Shown here in pieces: positions 43,399-51,716 of a stretch of 64,000 bases of DNA. The stretch spans positions 1 through 64,000 of the forward strand of contig JBFMDN010000020.1 of assembly GCA_040753915.1 (NCBI GenBank), read 5' to 3'. The notes below the pieces were generated by a model, which worked only from the letters and a program-made list of their open reading frames with translations, was not told where the DNA came from and did not search any database. The DNA comes from JBFMDN01 sp040753915 (GTDB taxonomy: Bacteria > Desulfobacterota > Desulfomonilia > Desulfomonilales > Desulfomonilaceae). The number at the start of each line of letters is the position of its first letter. The stretch's first letter is position 1. The position numbers and the translations under genes are program-made.

Positions 43399-45132
43399 AT
43401 GAGACCGTACTTTGAAAAGATGGCCCAGTTGGGGAAACCTTTACCGGAAACAAAAGCCAAAGAGGCTCAGGAAAATGTGGACCAGATCCGAGCTGTGATG
43501 GCGGGTATAGAAGAAGCAGTGGAACAGGTCAAGAATGCGGGACTGCCGGCTGAGAAAATTAACTCGCGGGGACAGCTCACGGTGTGGCAGCGTTTGGAGT
43601 ACCTCCTGGACCCGGGCACGTTCTGCCCACTTCATACTATCTACAATCCGACAAATAACGAGGAAGGAACCACAGGCGTCGTTGACGGCCTTGCCAAGAT
43701 AAGCGGTCGCTGGGCTGTGGTCATAGGCTTCGACAACAAGGTTATGGCCGGCGCCTGGGTTCCGGGCCAAGCCGAAAACGTCCTCCGCGTGACCGACCTC
43801 GCGAAGCGGTTGAGAGTTCCCCTTGTCTGGCTCGTTAACTGCTCCGGCGTGAAGCTGACCGAACAGCAGGAAGTCTACCCGGACCGAAGGGGTGGTGGCA
43901 CGACATTTTTCCGACACGCAGAGCTCCAGAAACTGGGGGTTCCGGTAATTGCTGCCATTTATGGGACGAACCCAGCCGGTGGCGGATACCATGGCATCAG
44001 TCCGACGATTCTGCTCGCGCACAAGGATTGCAACATTGCGGTGGGCGGCGGCGGTATCGTGAGCGGCATGAGTCCGAAAGGCTATTTTGACGAAGAGGGA
44101 GCCGAGCAGCTCATAGAGGCGACCAGGCATTTCAAGGAGGTTCCGCCAGGGAGCGTCAGTGTCCACTATGACGACACCGGCTTCTTCCGCGCAGTCTTCG
44201 ACACTGAGGAAAGGGTTCTCGATGCTGTGAAAGAGTACATGAGATATATCCCTGCCTACGATCCGAAGTTCTTCCGTGTGGCGGAGCCCGCGGAGCCTCG
44301 ATTCCCCGCAGAGGATCTGAACTGCTTGATCCCTATGAATCAGAAGATGATATACAGCTTCGACCAGGTGTTGTCTCGGCTGACAGATAACAGCGAGCAC
44401 ATGGAATTCAAGCCCAAATATGGTCCCGAAGTTTACACGGGGCTCGTGAAAATCGACGGCTACCTGATCGGAGTCATCGGGAACAAGCAGGGCTTTCTTG
44501 GGGCCGGTTACCCTGAGTATGCCCCGTACCCAGGGATAGGGGGAAAACTTTACCGCCAAGGTCTGATCAAGATGAACGAGTTCGTCACTCTGTGCGGGCG
44601 GGATCGCGTTCCTATCGTCTGGTTCCAGGATACCTCCGGGATCGATGTTGGTGACATTGCGGAGCGTGCCGAGCTGCTGGGGCTGGGGCAGTCGTTGATT
44701 TTCTCCATAGAGCAGACAGATGTACCCATGATGCTGATCGTCCTGCGTAAAGGCACTGCGGCTGCACACTACATCATGGGCGGGCCGACCGCGAATAACC
44801 ATTGCGCGTTCACTCTGGGAACCCCCACAACAGAGATCTACGTGATGCATGGGGAGACTGCGGCAGCAGCGTCCTTCGCTCGCCGTCTGGTAAAGGAAAA
44901 GGATTCCAACCGTCCTCTCCAACCGGTCATAGACAAGATGAATGCTCTGGCAAAACAGTACTACGACCAATCACGGCCGATTTACTGTGCAAAGAGGGGC
45001 TTCGTGGACGAGGTGGTGTCCTTCACGGATATGCGGAAATACATGAAGGCGTTTGCCGGATGCGCATACCAGAATCCTAACTCGACATGTGCTCACCATC
45101 ACATGATGATTCCGAGGATCATTAAGGGATGA
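43399..45132 (+). CDS. gcdA: Glutaconyl-CoA decarboxylase alpha subunit (carboxyltransferase)
   Basis: A 577-residue carboxyltransferase, close to the usual 580-590 of GcdA. It moves CO2 from glutaconyl-CoA to biotin in the sodium-pumping decarboxylase, giving crotonyl-CoA, and is used in glutarate, glutamate or benzoyl-CoA breakdown. Two crotonase-type halves are visible; the first has NPAGGGYHGISPTILLAHKD and IAVGGGGIVSGM, the second QDTSGIDVGDIAERAELLGLGQ and GTPTTEIYVMHGETAAAA. Members with this N-terminus (MAQLGKPLPE) are specific to the family. The other subunits (membrane GcdB, biotin carrier) are not encoded in the window. The gene stands alone with its own promoter. Confidence 0.9.
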   Translation: MRPYFEKMAQLGKPLPETKAKEAQENVDQIRAVMAGIEEAVEQVKNAGLPAEKINSRGQLTVWQRLEYLLDPGTFCPLHTIYNPTNNEEGTTGVVDGLAKISGRWAVVIGFDNKVMAGAWVPGQAENVLRVTDLAKRLRVPLVWLVNCSGVKLTEQQEVYPDRRGGGTTFFRHAELQKLGVPVIAAIYGTNPAGGGYHGISPTILLAHKDCNIAVGGGGIVSGMSPKGYFDEEGAEQLIEATRHFKEVPPGSVSVHYDDTGFFRAVFDTEERVLDAVKEYMRYIPAYDPKFFRVAEPAEPRFPAEDLNCLIPMNQKMIYSFDQVLSRLTDNSEHMEFKPKYGPEVYTGLVKIDGYLIGVIGNKQGFLGAGYPEYAPYPGIGGKLYRQGLIKMNEFVTLCGRDRVPIVWFQDTSGIDVGDIAERAELLGLGQSLIFSIEQTDVPMMLIVLRKGTAAAHYIMGGPTANNHCAFTLGTPTTEIYVMHGETAAAASFARRLVKEKDSNRPLQPVIDKMNALAKQYYDQSRPIYCAKRGFVDEVVSFTDMRKYMKAFAGCAYQNPNSTCAHHHMMIPRIIKG

Positions 45133-45301
45133 AGAAAGAAGCCCACTGGTTTCGTCAACAGCACTGATGTGGATGCAGGTGGGAGGACGTGGTAAAATGT
45201 CACTGGGCAAATTCAAGAACATTCGAATGACTAGCAGACCCAGTTTTCAGGGAGGAGCGTCCTCTACCCTACATCCGGAGAAAGGCTGAAAGGAGAAAAC
45301 A

Positions 45302-45805
45302 ATGGGCGAGAGTGAAAAGAATTTGCAGGAAGCTTTTGCCGGAGAATCTCAGGCGAACCGCAAGTACTTGGCTTTTTCTCGTAAGGCTGACGAAGAAGGC
45401 TTCAAGGGGATTGCCAAGCTATTTCGCGCTACCGCTGCTGCGGAGACTGTCCATGCCCACAATCACCTTGCTGAGATGGGCGGAATAAAGACGACGCTCG
45501 AAAACCTAAAGACGGCGTACAGCGGCGAGCACTACGAATTTACCAAGATGTATCCTGAATTCATCGAGAAGGCCAAAGAAGAAAAGCATGGGGGAGCGCG
45601 CAAGACTTTCTTTTACGCCAATGAAGTGGAAAAGGTTCACGGCCGGCTTTATGACGAGGCCATTCAGGCGCTGGAAGCAGGCCAAGAATTTCAGGAACGG
45701 GATTACTACGTCTGCAACAAATGTGGTTACACCGTGGCGGACGCACCCCCGGACAAGTGTCCGGTCTGTGCGGCAGCAAAGAAAGATTTCTTCCTCGTTG
45801 AATAG
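45302..45805 (+). CDS. rbr: Rubrerythrin
   Basis: A 167-residue non-haem iron protein that reduces hydrogen peroxide in anaerobes. The four-helix diiron domain (about 5-130) has FAGESQANRKY, AAAETVHAHNHL and the second ANEVEKVHGRLY with the usual Glu and His ligands. The C-terminal rubredoxin domain has CNKC and CPVC with correct spacing and ends FFLVE. The sequence is complete. The start follows AAGGAG. A short frame at 45197-45289 precedes it. Confidence 0.95.
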   Translation: MGESEKNLQEAFAGESQANRKYLAFSRKADEEGFKGIAKLFRATAAAETVHAHNHLAEMGGIKTTLENLKTAYSGEHYEFTKMYPEFIEKAKEEKHGGARKTFFYANEVEKVHGRLYDEAIQALEAGQEFQERDYYVCNKCGYTVADAPPDKCPVCAAAKKDFFLVE

Positions 45806-45957
45806 GATTGGCGCCTGCTTGCCCTGGCTGGCGTTTGCGCCATCCCGAAGGGAGCTCCACCATGGAGGGGCCTCATGCCCGGCCCCTCTGATAAGAATGT
45901 TGCTGAATATCGTCTGAGAATACCTGAGGAAATCGAGCGTCTTGGAGGGGAGCATCA

Positions 45958-47154
45958 ATGGCTGAAGCAGTTTCGGTGAAAAACATTGGTTTGAGAGGCG
46001 TCGCGGTAGCTGACACCAAGATCAGCTTTATTGATGGGGACAAGGGAATTCTCATTTATCGAGGGTACCGAATTGAAGAGCTCGCCGAGAAATCCACATT
46101 CATGGAAACAGCCTATCTCCTCTTAAGAGGGCATCTGCCTTCTGAATCGAAGCTTAAGGCCTTTGAGAGCGAGGTGAAAAGAGCCCGACGAATCCCGGAT
46201 TTCATCTACACCTCTATGACGACGTGGCCGAGCAACAGCGATCCTATGGACGTCCTGCAGGCCTGCGTGCCCATGTTAGCCATGGTAGACCCCGATCTCC
46301 ACGGAGAAGACAGGGATGCCAATCTTCGGATGTCTGCACGGCTTATTGCGGGAATACCAGCGATCACAGCGGCCTGGAATAGGATTAGAAATGGCCTCGA
46401 TCCGCTCGAGCCGGACGAGTCGCTATCTCACGCGGCGAATTTTCTCTGGCAACTCTCAGGAGAGAGACCAGACGCTCAGACTGCTCGAGATCTTGACTGT
46501 TGCCTCATTCTTCATGCCGATCATACGTTTAATGCTTCCACGTTCGCATGCAGAGAAGTCTGCTCCACGCGAGCCCACATGTACGCGGCCGTCTCCGCGG
46601 GGATAGGAGCCCTATCAGGAAGCCTTCATGGGGGCGCGAATACGCGAGTGATGAAGATGCTCATGGAGATCGAATCGGAACCGGACATTGAAGCGTGGGT
46701 ACGGGAGCGGATAGATCGCGGAGAGCGAATCATGGGTATGGGACATGCGGTGTACAAGACCATAGATCCACGTGCGACCTACCTTAAACGGATGGCGACC
46801 CGTCTTGGAGAAAGCAAAGGCATGGAGAAGTGGGATCGGCTCTCCAAAACCGTTGAAAAGGTCGCCACGGATGAGTTCGACAGACGGGGGAAATCGAACA
46901 TAAGGCCAAACGTCGATTTTTTCAGTGCTCCCCTCTATCACATGATGGGCATTCCTCACGACCTATTCACCCCAATTTTTGCCATATCCCGCGTGGCCGG
47001 ATGGTGCAGCCACATTATTGAAGAAAAGTTCGGAGATGCACAGGAAAAGCCAATGCTTTACAGGCCTCAGGCAGAATATGTAGGGCAGTACTGCGGGCTC
47101 ATGGGGTGCGAATACGAGTCTCTCGACGCACGACAACAGGCAGAAACTCCCTAG
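45958..47154 (+). CDS. gltA: Citrate synthase
   Basis: A 398-residue Si-type citrate synthase (oxaloacetate + acetyl-CoA). The catalytic residues are visible: His in LHADHTFN, His in MGMGHAVYK and Asp in NVDFFSAPLYHMMGIP, followed by RPQAEYVG. Length is nearer the shorter dimeric type found in many Gram-positive bacteria and archaea than the 427 of E. coli GltA. It lies 150 bp past rubrerythrin and 150 bp before sdhA, so a shared transcript is possible. Function is TCA-cycle entry or biosynthetic glutamate supply in an anaerobe. The start follows GGAGGGGAGC. Confidence 0.95.
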   Translation: MAEAVSVKNIGLRGVAVADTKISFIDGDKGILIYRGYRIEELAEKSTFMETAYLLLRGHLPSESKLKAFESEVKRARRIPDFIYTSMTTWPSNSDPMDVLQACVPMLAMVDPDLHGEDRDANLRMSARLIAGIPAITAAWNRIRNGLDPLEPDESLSHAANFLWQLSGERPDAQTARDLDCCLILHADHTFNASTFACREVCSTRAHMYAAVSAGIGALSGSLHGGANTRVMKMLMEIESEPDIEAWVRERIDRGERIMGMGHAVYKTIDPRATYLKRMATRLGESKGMEKWDRLSKTVEKVATDEFDRRGKSNIRPNVDFFSAPLYHMMGIPHDLFTPIFAISRVAGWCSHIIEEKFGDAQEKPMLYRPQAEYVGQYCGLMGCEYESLDARQQAETP

Positions 47155-47301
47155 TTACGATGTGTTGAAGCGACGCCTTTCCTGTGTGGACTGATAGGGT
47201 GGGCTCGAAAGGGAAACTGTCGCACCGGGCTCACGCGATTGCTCCGGAAGCCGAAACGCAGGGTGTGCATTCATCCATACTGTTTTCGCCCAGGGGGGTC
47301 T

Positions 47302-49023
47302 ATGACTATCAAGCATGATGTCGTCATCGTAGGCTCAGGATTGGCCGGTCTTCGTGCTGCCCTTGAGGTGGCAGGATCGATCGATACGGCCGTGGTGAGC
47401 AAGGTCTTTCCTACACGCTCTCATTCGGGGGCGGCCCAGGGAGGAATTGGAGCGGCCCTTGGCAACGAAGAGCCGGATTCCTGGGAATGGCATATGTACG
47501 ACACGGTGAAGGGCGGGGATTATCTCTCTGACCAGGATGCAGCAGAAATCATGGCCAAAGACGCTCCCCGAGCGGTGTATGAGCTCGAGCACCTGGGGGT
47601 TCCTTTCAACAGGACCGTCGAAGGTAAAATAGCGCAGAGAGCCTTCGGCGGACATACGAGGGATTTCGGAGCGGCTCCAATAAAGCGCACATGCTACGCA
47701 GCGGACCGAACCGGCCGTGTCATCCTCGACACATTGTATGGAGAGGCTGTCAGACACGGGGTCACCATCTATTCGGAGCTTCAGATGGTTGACCTCATCC
47801 GGGACGGAAAAGGAGTCTCAGGTATTCTGGTCTACAATGTCGCCACCGGAGAAGTTCACACCATCCATGCCCGTGCGATCATGATTGCCACAGGAGGATT
47901 TGGAAAAGTATTCCACACCACCTCCAATTGCCACGCAAACACCGGGGATGGGGTCTATTACGCGTATCGGGCGGGAATACCGCTCCAGGACATGGAGTTC
48001 GTCCAGTTCCATCCAACGGGCATCTATGGACTTGGGGTGCTGATCAGCGAGGCTGCTCGAGGTGAAGGCGGCGTGTTGCGGAACCGGGACGGGCACCGCT
48101 TTATGGAGGACTATGCACCGACGATAAAGGATCTTGCACCCAGAGACATGATCTCCCGGGCTATAGTCACGGAGATACGAAACGGCAGAGGCATAGACGG
48201 GAAAGATTTCGTGTATCTGGATTTGACCCATTTGGGCAAGGAAAATCTGGAAGCCAGGTTATCGGATATCTCGTCATTTGTCAGAGTCTATTTGGGGCTG
48301 GATGCGGCTTACGACTTGATCCCCGTGGCTCCCACTTGCCATTACATGATGGGAGGAATACCGACCGACCTCGACGGCCATGTTCTCGACGAGAATCACA
48401 TCCCAATACCCGGCCTTTACGCTGCTGGCGAATGCGCATGCCTCTCCGTGCACGGCGCCAACCGTTTGGGGTGCAACTCCCTTATCGACCTGGTTATCTT
48501 CGGCAGGCGCGCAGGGCTCGCAATAGCACGGGATTTGAAAGAGCTTCCCTGGGGAGAGCCAGGAAGTGAATCTGCTCGGCGGTTCGGCGAGAAAGTAGCA
48601 GAGCTCAAAAATAGGGATAAGGGAGAACGGGTAGCCGACCTGCGCGCCGCTATGCAGAGGCTCATGAGTACCTACTGCTCCGTGTACAGGAACGATCGGG
48701 ACCTTCGACGGACCCTTGATGATTTCAGAGGTCTTGCCGAACGGTACAGGTCTGCATATGTGGAGAACACATCCTCGATTTTCAATTACGATCTCTTGGA
48801 AACGTTAGAGATGGAATCACTTCTCGGTCTCTCAGAGGCCATGGTGGCGTGTGCGCTGGAACGCACCGAAAGCCGAGGTGCCCATTACCGGGAAGACTAT
48901 CCCGAGAGGGACGACACAAACTGGCTCAAGCATACGCTCATCCAGAAAAGAGACCACGGATACACCCTATTTTATAAGCCCGTAACCATTACAAGGTTTG
49001 AGCCAAAAGTGAGGACGTACTGA
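47302..49023 (+). CDS. sdhA: Succinate dehydrogenase/fumarate reductase flavoprotein subunit
   Basis: A 573-residue flavoprotein. The FAD-binding start is VVIVGSGLAGLRAALE, the covalent-flavin histidine region is TRSHSGAAQGG, the active-site arginine segment is HPTGIYGLGVLISEAARGEGG, and TCHYMMGGIPTD closes the substrate pocket. The C-terminal domain is complete. It oxidises succinate or reduces fumarate with SdhB. The start at 47302 (MTIKHDVVIV) has GGGGGG upstream; an earlier in-frame start would add 21 residues. It overlaps sdhB by one base. No cytochrome b anchor gene is next to it. Confidence 0.95.
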   Translation: MTIKHDVVIVGSGLAGLRAALEVAGSIDTAVVSKVFPTRSHSGAAQGGIGAALGNEEPDSWEWHMYDTVKGGDYLSDQDAAEIMAKDAPRAVYELEHLGVPFNRTVEGKIAQRAFGGHTRDFGAAPIKRTCYAADRTGRVILDTLYGEAVRHGVTIYSELQMVDLIRDGKGVSGILVYNVATGEVHTIHARAIMIATGGFGKVFHTTSNCHANTGDGVYYAYRAGIPLQDMEFVQFHPTGIYGLGVLISEAARGEGGVLRNRDGHRFMEDYAPTIKDLAPRDMISRAIVTEIRNGRGIDGKDFVYLDLTHLGKENLEARLSDISSFVRVYLGLDAAYDLIPVAPTCHYMMGGIPTDLDGHVLDENHIPIPGLYAAGECACLSVHGANRLGCNSLIDLVIFGRRAGLAIARDLKELPWGEPGSESARRFGEKVAELKNRDKGERVADLRAAMQRLMSTYCSVYRNDRDLRRTLDDFRGLAERYRSAYVENTSSIFNYDLLETLEMESLLGLSEAMVACALERTESRGAHYREDYPERDDTNWLKHTLIQKRDHGYTLFYKPVTITRFEPKVRTY

Positions 49024-49733
49024 TGGAGCTCCGGTTCAAGATATTTCGGTTCGACCCCGCTGTCGACAGCCAACCGTACTACCAGGCGTACACGGTGCAG
49101 GCAGAGCCCGGTGAACGAGTGCTCGACTGTCTGAACAGGATCAGATGGAGCCAGGATGGCACTCTGAGCTACCGACAGTCCTGCGCACACGGAGTGTGCG
49201 GATCCTCGGCCATGAAAATTAACGGGAGATGTGCGCTGGCATGCCAGAAGCTTGTTAAGGAAGTTCAGGGGGCGGAAGTTCTTGTAGAGCCGCTTCCGAC
49301 GTTCCCTGTCCTCAAGGATCTCGTCGTGGACTTGACCACCTTTTTCCAGAGAGTCGACGAGATGCGCCCCTACCTCATTGCATCAGATCCTCCCGAAACC
49401 GAGCGGATTCAGTCTCCTGATGAGCGCAAGAGAATGGGCGAATCCATTCGTTGCATACTATGTGCCTGCTGCGTGGGAGCCTGCCCTGTCTCCAATGAAA
49501 ACGAGAAATTCCTTGGCCCCGCTCCACTGGTTCAGGCCTTCCGTCGGATATTCGACAGCAGAGATACGGAGCGGATCGAGAGGCTCAAACAGCTTGATTA
49601 TCCTGACGGAGCTTGGGGTTGCGTGAACCATTTCGAGTGCACGCGGGTTTGCCCGAAGGAGATCCCGGTCACCAGAGAAATCAACGAGATCAAGAGGGCA
49701 ATCAAGAAGATAGCGGAATCCCCCCAATCCTGA
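49023..49733 (+). CDS. sdhB: Succinate dehydrogenase/fumarate reductase iron-sulfur subunit
   Basis: A 236-residue iron-sulfur subunit. The N-terminal ferredoxin domain has the [2Fe-2S] ligands in CAHGVCGSSAMKINGRCALAC. The C-terminal part has the [4Fe-4S] and [3Fe-4S] motifs CILCACCVGACP and CVNHFECTRVCPKEI. Spacing matches SdhB/FrdB. It overlaps sdhA (TGATG), so translation is coupled. The usual membrane anchors SdhC/SdhD are absent on both sides; downstream comes a convergent kinase-like gene, so the anchor must lie elsewhere if the enzyme is membrane-bound. Confidence 0.95.
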   Translation: MELRFKIFRFDPAVDSQPYYQAYTVQAEPGERVLDCLNRIRWSQDGTLSYRQSCAHGVCGSSAMKINGRCALACQKLVKEVQGAEVLVEPLPTFPVLKDLVVDLTTFFQRVDEMRPYLIASDPPETERIQSPDERKRMGESIRCILCACCVGACPVSNENEKFLGPAPLVQAFRRIFDSRDTERIERLKQLDYPDGAWGCVNHFECTRVCPKEIPVTREINEIKRAIKKIAESPQS

Positions 49734-49787
49734 TCGTGTGTGTCGCTCCTTATACCCGGTGACATGAACGAGAGTTGGCATGGGGGC

Positions 49788-50594
49788 TCAAGAAGCACGG
49801 TAGTGCAACTGGTATTTGAGGGGGATGTCTCCGGCAAGACGGCGGGCGATATCCTCCACCCGGCTTTTCTGCTTCGGGCTCCGCACCACTGCTTTCAGCA
49901 CCACGCCATCGTTTTCCGCGACCACCTCGAGGGTGTTAAGAAAGAGATTGGGATAGGTGATCAGACCCGCCTCGATGCTTGCAGCAGCGGCGCGCATCCT
50001 GAGCCTCTCTTGCGCTTCTGGGGTCTTCATCTCGTCTCGAGCCCGTAGCACATCGCAGAGGATTCGGACAATATCCCCCACCGGTTGCACATCCGTGCTG
50101 AAAACGGCATCAAAGGCATCCGGATCGTTCCAATCCTTTCCATACAGCGCTCTGAGGAAGTCGCGCCTGTCTCGCTCGGTCTTCTCTGCCAGCCACAGAG
50201 CTGTCTCACGATCCACCGACTCGCGCTCCATAATGCGCTCTACGCGAGTGTCCTTCGGCGCGATGACTCGAATCCGGAAGGCATAGGGAACCTCAGCCAG
50301 CAAGAAGTTACCGCCTCGCCCTTCTAGTACGACGTTGTCCTGAAGCGCGTAGCGCAGAAGAATGCTCCTCAGAAGAGCGGCGAATCCCCGGAAAGACCAA
50401 TCGTAACGCTCCCAGACAGAAGGAGAGTGCTCATCCAGACTCTTCCCCCAATCTGCCCATCGATTTCCTTCCTCACGCATGCTCTCTAGGATTATGCCCT
50501 TATGAACGTAGTCGTAGCCGAGCTTTTCCGCTACCCCGCGACCGATCTCACTGCCACCGCTCCCGAATTGTCTTGAAATAGTCAGTATCGCCAT
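49788..50594 (-). CDS. Cytidylate kinase-like family protein
   Basis: A 268-residue P-loop protein. The start MAILTISRQFGSGGSEIGRGVAEKLGY carries a modified P-loop (RQFGSGG) typical of the cytidylate-kinase-like group rather than of Cmk itself. A second motif, VLEGRGGNFLLAEVP, is followed by APKDTRVERIM and REDxx-like charged residues. The C-terminal 90 residues are extra and form a small alpha/beta domain (GLITYPNLFLNTLEVVAENDGVVLKAVV). The substrate is unknown. The start codon lies one base after the stop codon of the TerC gene, so they form one operon. Confidence 0.8.
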   Translation of the reverse strand: MAILTISRQFGSGGSEIGRGVAEKLGYDYVHKGIILESMREEGNRWADWGKSLDEHSPSVWERYDWSFRGFAALLRSILLRYALQDNVVLEGRGGNFLLAEVPYAFRIRVIAPKDTRVERIMERESVDRETALWLAEKTERDRRDFLRALYGKDWNDPDAFDAVFSTDVQPVGDIVRILCDVLRARDEMKTPEAQERLRMRAAAASIEAGLITYPNLFLNTLEVVAENDGVVLKAVVRSPKQKSRVEDIARRLAGDIPLKYQLHYRAS

Positions 50595-50595
50595 T

Positions 50596-51357
50596 TCAGC
50601 TCGCCTCTTCCCGCCGTGATTCCGATGACACGGTCTGAGCTGCCCGCCCTAGCGCCGGTTCGGCGGATTTTATGACCCAGCGCATCCACAGTTTTCCGAC
50701 CACGATGACACCCACAGCGAAAAGGGCTTCTAGCCCATATTGAATCGCCTTACCGGGAGCGAACACCGAGGCAACGGCTGGATCCGTGATAATCATTTCC
50801 GCGCCCACTTTTCCCAGAATCGCGGCTCCCAGGTATATTATGATTGGGTACTTATCCATCAGCATTGACAGCAGATTGCTGGTCAACACGATGAACGGGA
50901 TGCTCAACCCCAGTCCGAACAGGAGCAGAAAAAGGTTTCCTCCGGATGCGCCTCCCACTGCCAACATGTTGTCTAGCGACATGGTGATGTCCGCAATCAC
51001 GATGACCTTGATAGCTTGGCCGATCGTTGTGGCCTTCTTGTAGTGCCCGTCTTCGGGCGCTCCTTCCACAAAGAGCTTGACCGCGATCCACAAAATCAAG
51101 ATCCCCCCAACAAGCTTCAAGAACTGAATTTGAAGCATCTGCGAAACGAAGAAGGTCAAGGCGACCCTCAACAGCACCGCAGCGCCGGCTCCAAAAAAGA
51201 TGCCCTTTCTCCGCTGCTCCGGGGGCAACGATCTCACTGCCATGGCAATAATGACGGCATTGTCTCCTGCAAGAATCAAATCGATGATGACAATGCTGAG
51301 CAGTCGGCCGAGAAACTCGGCATCCACCCCCAATTGACTCAAAATCCCCCAATCCAT
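50596..51357 (-). CDS. TerC family integral membrane protein
   Basis: A 253-residue membrane protein with about seven hydrophobic segments. The signature acidic residues are in LAGDNAVIIAMAVRSLP and ITMSLDNMLAVGGASGGN, as in the TerC/YjbE group, implicated in metal (manganese) export or metal handling. The C-terminus is polar (RRAAQTVSS-like, ending EEAS). The ATG at 51357 is preferred (AAGGGG nine bases upstream); GTG 51363 is an alternative. The kinase-like gene follows immediately, suggesting a linked function that is not understood. Confidence 0.85.
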   Translation of the reverse strand: MDWGILSQLGVDAEFLGRLLSIVIIDLILAGDNAVIIAMAVRSLPPEQRRKGIFFGAGAAVLLRVALTFFVSQMLQIQFLKLVGGILILWIAVKLFVEGAPEDGHYKKATTIGQAIKVIVIADITMSLDNMLAVGGASGGNLFLLLFGLGLSIPFIVLTSNLLSMLMDKYPIIIYLGAAILGKVGAEMIITDPAVASVFAPGKAIQYGLEALFAVGVIVVGKLWMRWVIKSAEPALGRAAQTVSSESRREEAS

Positions 51358-51661
51358 GCTCACGCCCCTTGTGTCGGAGGAACAGCAGCACCTGGAAGAT
51401 CATGCCTCTTGCGCTGACTCGCCTCCGGCAGTTCAAGCATCGTTGCTGTCTTCAGCCCCGAGGATACTTCACTCCGATTCTCCGTTCAACAGTCGGTCGG
51501 TCTACCGAGGAGATTCCCGCGTCGTGTCTGTCGATAGCCGTCTCAGCCTTGCCATGCTGGTGAATCCCCACGCGGGGCTCTCTGTGGTATGATCCGGTTC
51601 GCGGCCAAGGATTGTAGGACGGTACAGATGAGAATACGAGCACCGGAAGCCGTACGGGCTG

Positions 51662-51675
51662 GATCGCATGCGATC
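51662..51675. promoter_or_regulatory. 14-bp palindrome upstream of the NtrC-type activator gene
   Basis: GATCGCATGCGATC is a perfect palindrome 42 bp upstream of the start codon at 51717. A second hairpin, CCGTA-N11-TACGG with inner GCC/GGC pairing (51681-51701), lies between it and the gene. One or both could be regulatory. Confidence 0.35.
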
Positions 51676-51716
51676 GGGATCCGTAGGCCATCGGCTTACG
51701 GCAATGGCAGGTAACG

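Noticed and set aside
43441..44970. Antisense frame of about 509 codons over gcdA
   Set aside because: Composition mirrors the real gene; gcdA on the plus strand has full family motifs and a promoter.
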